From Marinobacter daepoensis DSM 16072 (GTDB lineage: Bacteria; Pseudomonadota; Gammaproteobacteria; Pseudomonadales; Oleiphilaceae), in the NCBI RefSeq assembly GCF_000421165.1, contig NZ_ATWI01000011.1:124001-188000 (forward strand): a stretch of 64,000 nt of DNA. The letters are read 5' to 3'. Under the pieces are notes generated by a model. That model did no database searches. It was not told where the DNA came from and saw only the letters and a list, made by a program, of their open reading frames with translations. Position 1 is the stretch's first letter. Every line of letters begins with the position of its first letter. This document shows positions 1 to 7,195 of this stretch, piece by piece. Position numbers and translations under genes: made by a program.

Positions 1-513
1 GCCCAGCGGGCCGTGGTAGCTGACCACTCCATTCAGCTCCACACCCATTCTTGCCATATTCAGGACCACCGCTCCACCAAAACAGTAGCCTTGAGCAGCA
101 ATGCGCCCGGGGTCCACGCTGTCATGGTTTTGCAGGAGTTCCCGGGCTTTCATGAAGCGGGCTTTCACCTGTTCCATATCTCGGGTCGCCTCCTGCATGA
201 AGGCCTGAGCGGAGTCCGGGTGGTTGGCCTGTTTTCCGGAACCATACATGTCCAGGGCAAAGGCTGTGTAGCCGGATGCCGCCAGCTTTTCGGCCTGCTC
301 CCGGGCAAATTCATTGTGGCCCCACCATTCATGAACGACGAGAATGCCGGGGCGCTGGGTGTCGGATTCGTCGTCCCAGGCGAGGTAACCGGTAAAGCGT
401 TCACCATTAACAGTGTATTTAACGGTTTCAGTCTGCATCTCTGCGAGAGCCTGTGTGCCTGAAAAGATAAAAGCCATGAGCGCTATGGGGGCTGCTGTTC
501 TGAATCTGATCAT
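1..513 (-). CDS. Dienelactone hydrolase family protein, C-terminus cut by window edge
   Basis: The reading frame runs from an ATG at 513 off the left edge; 171 residues are visible. It begins with a hydrophobic stretch (residues 5-23, ending SGTQALA) that looks like a cleavable signal peptide, so export to the periplasm is likely. The body is an alpha/beta-hydrolase: VVHEWWG near residue 60 and the nucleophile elbow GYCFGG with Cys144, the cysteine nucleophile typical of the dienelactone hydrolase family rather than the serine of ordinary esterases. The catalytic Asp and His would lie beyond the window. An AGGAGA ribosome-binding site sits about 9 bases before the ATG. Family assignment is firm; the substrate is unknown, and many exported members do not act on dienelactone. 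Confidence 0.85.
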   Translation of the reverse strand, partial: MIRFRTAAPIALMAFIFSGTQALAEMQTETVKYTVNGERFTGYLAWDDESDTQRPGILVVHEWWGHNEFAREQAEKLAASGYTAFALDMYGSGKQANHPDSAQAFMQEATRDMEQVKARFMKARELLQNHDSVDPGRIAAQGYCFGGAVVLNMARMGVELNGVVSYHGPLG

Positions 514-770
514 CGTTCCGTCTCCTTTTGAAAACTGTGTTCCATCCATTGTTGGTTAGGCGGCAGCCTGCTCGATAACGCCTGAGGTATGGCTGGCCGG
601 GTTCAGAACAAAACGGTCTTATAGGGCGACGTTGATAAATAAAGAGAATCAAAGCCGCCTTTTCCGGATCTGATTCTTGACTATAGTTAAGAACAGGAAC
701 GGTTTTAAGTCCGAAGTAATTCGGGCGCCGTATCCACCCATACCAACAACAGCAATAAAGGGGGTGGTCT

Positions 771-1382
771 ATGCTTCTGTCCCATGCGTTTGGCCTCTTC
801 ACCCACCCGGAAGATGAGTGGGTATCCATAAGGAAAGAACACGAACATCCTACCCGTTTGTATGTGGCCTATGTGGTGATTCTGGCGGCGATCGCGCCAA
901 TCTGTGCCTACATCTCAACGGCTCACCTCGGTTGGACGGTCGGTAGTGAACGGCTGATTAAACTCACGGAGATCAGCGCTCTTCAGATGAGTGTCCTGAC
1001 CTACATCGCCATGCTTGTTGGGGTCTTTGCCCTCGGTTATGCCATTAACTGGATGGCACGGACCTATGGAGCCAAAGAAGAACATGTTCCCTCAAACGGC
1101 ATTGCTCTGGCGGCGTACTCCTGCACTCCATTGTTCCTGGCCGGTTTTGCGTTGCTCTATCCTGTGCCCTGGTTCAATGCTGTGGTGTTTCTGGTGGCGG
1201 CCTGTTACGGCGCCTGGTTGATGTACGATGGCTTGCCTATCGTCATGGGCATTGAGAAGGAGCGTGCGGTCATGTACGGCGGCGCTCTTTTGACGGTGGC
1301 GTTGGTGATTCTGGTTTCGACACGAGTGGGGTCCGTCATTCTCTGGAACCTGGGGCTTGGGCCAGTATTTGTCAGTGGATGA
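771..1382 (+). CDS. Yip1 family inner-membrane protein
   Basis: A 203-residue protein with five predicted membrane segments (about 31-48, 72-95, 111-130, 133-152 and 167-192) after a short cytosolic N-terminus with the pattern FTHPEDEW, typical of bacterial Yip1-domain proteins. The Pro/Tyr-rich connection between helices 3 and 4 (YPVPWFN) also fits. Bacterial Yip1 proteins have no settled function. The gene stands alone, divergent from the dienelactone hydrolase gene, with a GGGGG ribosome-binding site before the ATG and an intrinsic terminator just after the stop codon. Confidence 0.75.
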   Translation: MLLSHAFGLFTHPEDEWVSIRKEHEHPTRLYVAYVVILAAIAPICAYISTAHLGWTVGSERLIKLTEISALQMSVLTYIAMLVGVFALGYAINWMARTYGAKEEHVPSNGIALAAYSCTPLFLAGFALLYPVPWFNAVVFLVAACYGAWLMYDGLPIVMGIEKERAVMYGGALLTVALVILVSTRVGSVILWNLGLGPVFVSG

Positions 1383-1409
1383 CGTGAGCCTTTGATGGCA
1401 CAAAATGAA

Positions 1410-1434
1410 ACGGGAGCTCAGGCTCCCGTTTTTT
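1410..1434 (+). terminator. Intrinsic terminator after Yip1 gene
   Basis: Stem ACGGGAGC (1410-1417) pairs with GCTCCCGT (1422-1429) around a 4-base loop and is followed by a run of T. It lies 28 bases past the Yip1 stop codon and separates that gene from the cation ATPase. Confidence 0.85.
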
Positions 1435-1601
1435 GTCAGTGCTGAGGGCTGATGCCGGATTTCCATTGTTGTTGTCCCGATGCTGCGACAGGGACGTTGT
1501 CTGGCCGTTGGGTTACAACCGCTGACGGCTTGATCTGGCGCATTGGCAATCTCTCCGGACTTCTGTGTAGTTTGCAAAGATTTCAGGCAGGGAGCAGGGA
1601 T

Positions 1602-4325
1602 ATGTCGGAGCCGGATTCCAGTCAGGCAGGAGTTGAACCTGGGCCATCGGAGGCCTGGCATGCCATAACGGCAGAGGGGGCAAGGGCGCGGTTGCGGGCA
1701 CCAGAACCGCTGACCGCCCAAGAGGCCTGTATCCGGCTCGAGCATTCGGGTGCGAACCAGTTGCCGGAAGGCCGAACCTCCGGAGCAATGGCGCGCCTGG
1801 GGCGCCAGCTCCGAAATTTCCTGATTTATGTGCTAATGGCTGCGGCCGTCATTACCGGTGCTCTGGGCCACTGGGTGGACGCGGGTGTCATCCTTGCCGT
1901 GGTGGTTGTCCAGACGCTGGTGGGGTTCATTCAGGAAGGTCGGGCGGAGCAGGCATTGTCGGCCATTCGCCACATGCTCGCGCCCCGGGCCAGAATTGTC
2001 CGGGCGGATGGGCAGCACCAGGTGGATGCCAGAGAGCTGGTGCCAGGTGACACCGTGCTTCTGGAAGCAGGTGACCGGGTGCCTGCGGATATTCGTCTGG
2101 AAAAAGCCAATAATCTGAAAGTGGATGAAGCCATTCTCACGGGAGAATCTGAGGCGGTGGACAAATCGTCAGGCCCCGTGGAGGAAGACTCGGTTCTGGG
2201 CGATCAGAGCAGCATGGCCTTTTCTGGAACAATGGTGGCGACCGGCACGGCGACAGGGGTTGTGGTACGAACGGGGAGCCACACTGAGATTGGTCGGATC
2301 TCCGGGCTGCTGGCGGATACCACCACCCTGCAAACCCCCTTGTTGGTGCAAATGGATCGATTTGCCCGAATCCTTTCGTTGATTGTCATCGCCACCGGGG
2401 TGGTGATCTTCTTTGGCGGCCTCGCTTTCAGTGGCCTGGAATTCAGGGCTTTGTTCATGGCCGTGGTGGGCCTGACGGTGGCAGCGATCCCTGAAGGGTT
2501 GCCGGCGATCCTCACCATCACGCTGGCCATTGGTGTGCGGCAAATGGCGCGGCGTAAGGCGGTGGTTCGTCGAATGCCGGTGATTGAGACGCTGGGTGCA
2601 GTCTCGGTGATCTGCTCTGACAAGACTGGCACGCTCACCCGGAACGAGATGATGGTGACTGCGGTGATGTCAGGTAGCGAGCGCTATGAGGTGACCGGTG
2701 AAGGTTATCAGCCGGACGGCCGAGTTTGTCAGCAGGGCCACCCGGTTGTTGGCGAGGGTGCTCTGATTGAACTCGCCAGGGCTGCAGTTCTGTGTAACGA
2801 CGCCAGTGTTGGGAGCGGAGAGGGGGCGCCGGTGATCCATGGTGACCCCATGGAAGCAGCGCTCAAGGTCTTTGCCGGGAAGGTGTCATTCGACGTGGTG
2901 AGAGGCTTGTCGGCCTGGCCGCGTCTGGATGAAATACCCTTTGATACCAATCTTCGGTTCATGGCGACCTTGCACCACGACCATCACGGTCATGAGGTTG
3001 TTTATCTTAAAGGTGCGCCTGAACGTGTTCTGGACATGTGCACCCGGGAATTAGCCTCGGATGGGGTGCCTACTCCGTTGCAAAGGGGGCGATGGGAAAA
3101 AACGGTGAGTGACATGGCCTCAGAAGGGCTTCGGGTGCTTGCCCTTGCCCGTCGGACGGGGGTCGGAGGCCCGAGGGAACTGGTGGTTGAGACGCTGGAA
3201 GGTGGTCTGGAATTGCTGGGGGTGGTTGGATTGCTCGATCCTCCCCGGCAGGAAGCGATTGAGGCTATTGCGGAATGCCATGGAGCCGGTATCCGGGTCA
3301 AGATGATTACGGGCGACCATGCGCTGACGGCGGGTGCTATTGCCCGCAAGCTGGGGCTGCGTAACACCGACCGGGTACTGACGGGCAAGGAGCTGGATGC
3401 GCTGAGCGAAGACCAGCTCCGGGCGCTGGCCGGTGAGGTGGATGTGTTCGCCCGAACCAGCCCGGAACACAAGCTCCGGCTGGTCAAGGCGCTTCAGGCT
3501 TTGCACGGGGTTGTGGCCATGACCGGAGATGGTGTTAACGACGCGCCTGCCCTGAAGCGGGCCGATGTCGGTATTGCCATGGGCGTGAAGGGCTCTGAGG
3601 CGGCCAGACAGGCCTCGTCGGTGGTTCTGCTGGATGACAACTTTGCCAGCATTGCCGCTGCCGTGAGGGAAGGGCGCATCGTTTACGCCAATCTGAGAAA
3701 GGGCATTGCCTTCATGTTGCCGATTAACGGCGGCGAATCGGTCAGTCTTATAACCGCCTTGCTGCTGGGACTGACGCTACCGATCTCTGCGCTACAGATT
3801 CTCTGGGTCAATATGGTCAGTTCTGTGGTGCTGGCCATGACGCTGGCGTTTGAGCCGCCAGAACCGGGCGTGATGTGTCAGCCTCCGAGACCGAAGGATG
3901 AGCCCTTGTTGCAGGGATTTGTCATCTGGCGAGTGGTTTTTGTTTCGTTGCTGTTCCTGGCGGGCATTTTTGCGGCCTGGTTTTGGGTGATGGCCGGGCA
4001 TCAGGACCCTGTTCTGGCCAGCACACTGGCGGTGAACACGCTGGTGGCTATGGAAATGTTTTATCTGTTTGCGGTTCGTTATCTCGACAGCACGTCGATC
4101 ACGTTGCGCGGCGTGCTGGGCACGCCGGTTGTTTTGATTGCCGTTGCGGTGGTCGTGGGGGTGCAGTTGCTGTTCACCTACCTTCCCTGGTTCCAGCGGA
4201 CCTTTTCGACCGCCGGCCTCAGCCTGGAACAATTGGCGTTCCCGGTGATGGCCGGGGTCCTCGTACTGGTTGTGCTGGAAGTGGAAACGGCCATTCGAAA
4301 ATGGGTCAGGGCAGCCCGCGGGTAA
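1602..4325 (+). CDS. P-type cation-transporting ATPase (P2, Ca2+/Na+/K+-type)
   Basis: A 907-residue P-type ATPase that should use ATP to move cations across the inner membrane. Domains in order: cation-ATPase N-terminal domain (from about residue 20), actuator domain with the TGES motif, the PEGLP motif of membrane helix 4 (the type II signature for Ca2+, Na+/K+ and H+ pumps), the phosphorylation motif DKTGT with Asp340, the KGAPE nucleotide-binding motif, TGDGVNDAPAL in the hinge, and a C-terminal block of helices. No heavy-metal CPC motif is present, so it is not a P1B pump. The frame is open back to 1452, but the ATG at 1602 has a GGGAGCAGG-type ribosome-binding site and fits the family N-terminus better. 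Ion specificity cannot be read from the sequence. The 3' end overlaps the convergent phosphoketolase-family gene by 20 bases. Confidence 0.93.
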   Translation: MSEPDSSQAGVEPGPSEAWHAITAEGARARLRAPEPLTAQEACIRLEHSGANQLPEGRTSGAMARLGRQLRNFLIYVLMAAAVITGALGHWVDAGVILAVVVVQTLVGFIQEGRAEQALSAIRHMLAPRARIVRADGQHQVDARELVPGDTVLLEAGDRVPADIRLEKANNLKVDEAILTGESEAVDKSSGPVEEDSVLGDQSSMAFSGTMVATGTATGVVVRTGSHTEIGRISGLLADTTTLQTPLLVQMDRFARILSLIVIATGVVIFFGGLAFSGLEFRALFMAVVGLTVAAIPEGLPAILTITLAIGVRQMARRKAVVRRMPVIETLGAVSVICSDKTGTLTRNEMMVTAVMSGSERYEVTGEGYQPDGRVCQQGHPVVGEGALIELARAAVLCNDASVGSGEGAPVIHGDPMEAALKVFAGKVSFDVVRGLSAWPRLDEIPFDTNLRFMATLHHDHHGHEVVYLKGAPERVLDMCTRELASDGVPTPLQRGRWEKTVSDMASEGLRVLALARRTGVGGPRELVVETLEGGLELLGVVGLLDPPRQEAIEAIAECHGAGIRVKMITGDHALTAGAIARKLGLRNTDRVLTGKELDALSEDQLRALAGEVDVFARTSPEHKLRLVKALQALHGVVAMTGDGVNDAPALKRADVGIAMGVKGSEAARQASSVVLLDDNFASIAAAVREGRIVYANLRKGIAFMLPINGGESVSLITALLLGLTLPISALQILWVNMVSSVVLAMTLAFEPPEPGVMCQPPRPKDEPLLQGFVIWRVVFVSLLFLAGIFAAWFWVMAGHQDPVLASTLAVNTLVAMEMFYLFAVRYLDSTSITLRGVLGTPVVLIAVAVVVGVQLLFTYLPWFQRTFSTAGLSLEQLAFPVMAGVLVLVVLEVETAIRKWVRAARG

Positions 4326-6726
4326 TCACTGCGGGGTCTCCCCGGCCCTCCACGGCCGCCAGTTCGGCGCTCGACAGCCACTCCCCGGGGGGTTTGTCGA
4401 GAACTTCGGCGCAGGCCGCCAGGGCATGGCCCCAGGAGCATCGGTTAGCGAACAGCATGCCGGCTTCGTTCAGCGTGCCGCCCCGGTTGATGTAACCCAG
4501 CACCCGGGAGTGAGCGGCCTGGGGGAACAAGGTATGCAGGTGCCCCCGGAACACCTCCGGACGCATGTGCGTGAGTGCTACCCGGTGGTGCATCCGGTGC
4601 GGGAACAGGCGTTCGCATTCAAACTCGGTCAGACAGGCCGCGGCCTCCATCGGGTCCCGGGGTTGCCGGAAGCGTCCGGGCTCTTGCAGATAGACCAGAC
4701 GGAATGGGGTACCGGTGTCCCGAAGGCGCTCACAGGCCCGGATGGCCTCGGAGAGCTGGTAAGCGCCATTTGCAATCAGCAGCAGGGGCTCTTCGCCGGC
4801 CGACGTGTCTTCATCCACCACGATGGCGCCGTGGCGAGCCAGCGCCTCAGCTTCGTTTCCATTGAACACGCAGGGGCGTTCTCTCTTTGGCACGACCAGG
4901 CAACTGAGCCGGCCACGTTCCTGATAGACCGATGGCAGAACCGCGAGCGTGCTGTTGTAGTCCGCTGGAAACAGGACTCTGGAGACATCACTCATTTCGC
5001 CGAGCAGGGCCTCGCAGAAGGTAGTGTCCTGATGGGACTGCTCATTTTTGCCATTTTCCCAGGTATGCGATGTGGCGATCACCGGAAATCCGAGCCACTG
5101 AGGTGGGCGCCCCACTTCTTTCTGATGTCGGGCGAAGATCAGTTCCTGACGAACGGCGCCAAGCATTTTTACGCAGAAAGCTTCGTAGCTTGCGACCAGA
5201 TTCAGGCCAGCCTTGTTGGCCAGACAAGCTGACACCACGGCTTCCTCGTTGAGGGCCGTGATAATCTTGCCATGTACCGATTCGGTCTCATTTTCCGGGT
5301 CGTTGGCGCGGTGTTTAAGGGCGTTGAGCACCCCCTTGAGGCGGTTACTCGCAAGTTCGTCCGGATTGCCGACCCGTGGTCTGAGTTCCGGGTTGTCAGC
5401 CACCAGTGTCTTGAAAAACTCATCAACCGCCGTCATTGGAGACGTCCGGTTCTGGTTCCAGGGGAGCACGGGAATGGCGGGCGCAGGCGGGCAGCGCAGG
5501 GCCAGAGGGTGATCACGCTCCAACGGGCGATCCTGCAAGGCGTGTTCGTTCAGCTCCGAAACGGCCAGTTGCAGCTCCTGAGGTTTGACCCAGAGAGGCG
5601 CTGCGTGTTCGTTGAAAAGGTCGCGGGAACGGGCGTCCAGTCTGGGGTTGCCCGGCAGCGGCAGGTTGTGGGCCGCATTTTCTCCGGCGCCATAGAATCC
5701 GAAGCCTTTCGTGGTTTCGGCAATGCCATAGGGAACCCTGACGGGATAGCCTGTTTCCCGGGCCTTTGCCGCGTCACCTCGGGCAGCGAGGGCCTGTTCC
5801 ATATCAAACAGTGCGCAGACAAACGCTGCTGGATCCCGGCCGTCGAAACGGACGGGGTCAAAGCCCCGGTGATGCAGGTGCTCCTCAAACCGCTCAAGAC
5901 CCTCACGGGTTCCCAGTTCGGTTCGCTGTTCAATGCGCCGGCCATTGGCAATCATGACCGGCAGGACCAGTCCGCAGTCTTCGGCTCGCCACCATCGGGG
6001 AATCCAGTCGCTGCCCCGTTGCTCTTCGGCGGCACCGTCCGAGAGGAAAGCCACCAGAGATTCCCCGGGCAGAGGCATGTGCGCGTACTGGAGCTCGGCA
6101 AACCCCAGATAGCCCCCTTCCAGAATGCCGCCGGCGGTATGGGGGTTTACATGGCTGCCCAGCGGAGCGGCCATGGTTCCGTCCGGTTTCTGTCGGTAGC
6201 TGTAGAAATCCGTGGCCAGGCGGGATAGTCCCTCCGGCGCAAGGTAACGTGAGCGCTGTTCCGGATGGAGGTTGCCGGTGAGCACGTTCAGAGCGTCGAC
6301 GGCTGCCACGCAGTGGCCCTGTCCCATCAGCCAGCTTCGGGTCTGCCCGGTGAGGTTGTTCAGAGCAAGGTAGGCGGCATAGGCAGGGACCATATTCAGG
6401 GCGCCACCGGTATGACCTTCGGGCGAGGCTTTGAAGTCCTGAGCTGTCAGGGGGGCTCCGGCAATGTCCACCCGGTTACAGTAAGTCATATGGACCACCA
6501 GCCAGAGGCCTGCGCTGGTGAGCCGGTCCAGCGCGATCAGCTTGCGATACACCGTGTCTTCATCTGGTTGCAGGCCGGCTTCCACCAGCTTTCGGGCCAG
6601 CGTGCGGACGTCGTTGGCGGTCGTTTCTGAATGCCTGATGATGCCATAGCCCTGCTGCCAGCACTCAAAGGCGGAGCTGGGGGTGGCCCTATGGGGGGCC
6701 GGGGCTTGTTCGATGGGCGATGACAT
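4306..6726 (-). CDS. Phosphoketolase (XFP) family thiamine-diphosphate enzyme, divergent
   Basis: An 806-residue protein with the phosphoketolase layout: N-terminal ThDP-binding half (PEGHTGGALN, LMGQGH), a central pyrimidine-binding half with the strong family block SHTWENGKNEQSHQD, and the XFP C-terminal domain (LGYINRGGTLNEAGM). Classical phosphoketolases split xylulose-5-P or fructose-6-P with phosphate to acetyl-phosphate. Several classical motifs are altered here: the GHGHGGP-like loop reads GQGHCVAA and DGEAETG reads DGAAEEQ, so the reaction may differ. I recall such divergent proteins sometimes carrying the name xylulose-5-phosphate 3-epimerase. The start was placed at 6726 because GGAGG lies 5 bases before it; an upstream ATG at 6738 overlaps that site. 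No acetate kinase or phosphotransacetylase gene is adjacent. Confidence 0.8.
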   Translation of the reverse strand: MSSPIEQAPAPHRATPSSAFECWQQGYGIIRHSETTANDVRTLARKLVEAGLQPDEDTVYRKLIALDRLTSAGLWLVVHMTYCNRVDIAGAPLTAQDFKASPEGHTGGALNMVPAYAAYLALNNLTGQTRSWLMGQGHCVAAVDALNVLTGNLHPEQRSRYLAPEGLSRLATDFYSYRQKPDGTMAAPLGSHVNPHTAGGILEGGYLGFAELQYAHMPLPGESLVAFLSDGAAEEQRGSDWIPRWWRAEDCGLVLPVMIANGRRIEQRTELGTREGLERFEEHLHHRGFDPVRFDGRDPAAFVCALFDMEQALAARGDAAKARETGYPVRVPYGIAETTKGFGFYGAGENAAHNLPLPGNPRLDARSRDLFNEHAAPLWVKPQELQLAVSELNEHALQDRPLERDHPLALRCPPAPAIPVLPWNQNRTSPMTAVDEFFKTLVADNPELRPRVGNPDELASNRLKGVLNALKHRANDPENETESVHGKIITALNEEAVVSACLANKAGLNLVASYEAFCVKMLGAVRQELIFARHQKEVGRPPQWLGFPVIATSHTWENGKNEQSHQDTTFCEALLGEMSDVSRVLFPADYNSTLAVLPSVYQERGRLSCLVVPKRERPCVFNGNEAEALARHGAIVVDEDTSAGEEPLLLIANGAYQLSEAIRACERLRDTGTPFRLVYLQEPGRFRQPRDPMEAAACLTEFECERLFPHRMHHRVALTHMRPEVFRGHLHTLFPQAAHSRVLGYINRGGTLNEAGMLFANRCSWGHALAACAEVLDKPPGEWLSSAELAAVEGRGDPAVITRGLP

Positions 6727-6904
6727 AACGGCCTCCATGGCTGAGTAAGTGCGAAAGAAGTGTAAAACGGACCGGGCCAGGGGCGCTTGATGCAGGTCAG
6801 TCGTCTCTGCATCTTTTTCCGAAGGCGGTCTGGTCCCGGGCTTGGGTCGTTCCTGTTTTCGGTATAGGATGGGGGCCTGGAACTGAGTTGAAAGGATTCA
6901 AATC

Positions 6905-7195
6905 ATGAGTAAAGCGATTGTATTGTTGGGAGACCTGGGTACGGATCACGAGGGCTTTCCGCCGACACCGGTGATTGCCGGCTCTCCCGATGTGCTGGTG
7001 GATGGCAAACCGGTTGCCCGGGTGGGTGATCCTCTGAATCCCCATTCAAAACCCAAGCATCCTCCGCATCCCCGGGCCGTGGCTGCAGGATCTGGTACAG
7101 TAATGATCAATGGTAAGCCGGCTGCGGTGACTGGCAGCGCCGTGACGTGTGGTGGTGTTACGATTGGCAGTGGCTCGGTCGTTATTGGCCGTTAA
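6905..7195 (+). CDS. PAAR domain-containing protein
   Basis: A 96-residue single-domain PAAR protein: glycine-rich beta repeats with VLVDGKPVARVGDP near the N-terminus, a His/Pro-rich loop (PHSKPKHPPHP), then VMINGKPAAVTG and a closing TIGSGSVVIG. PAAR proteins form the sharpened tip on the VgrG spike of type VI secretion or other contractile injection systems, with a metal held by conserved His and Cys. No VgrG, Hcp, sheath or effector gene is in the window, so it is an orphan here, and no C-terminal toxin extension is present. Its TAA stop and the stop of the opposing EAL gene share the palindrome TTAA. Confidence 0.9.
   Translation: MSKAIVLLGDLGTDHEGFPPTPVIAGSPDVLVDGKPVARVGDPLNPHSKPKHPPHPRAVAAGSGTVMINGKPAAVTGSAVTCGGVTIGSGSVVIGR

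Noticed and set aside
13..462. Plus-strand open frame of 149 codons at the left edge
   Set aside because: Antisense to the dienelactone hydrolase gene, which has signal peptide, GYCFGG elbow and ribosome-binding site.
4270..5232. Plus-strand open frame of 320 codons
   Set aside because: Shadow of the phosphoketolase-family gene on the other strand.
6727..6738. ATG start for the phosphoketolase-family gene at 6738
   Set aside because: Its second and third codons form the GGAGG ribosome-binding site of ATG 6726.
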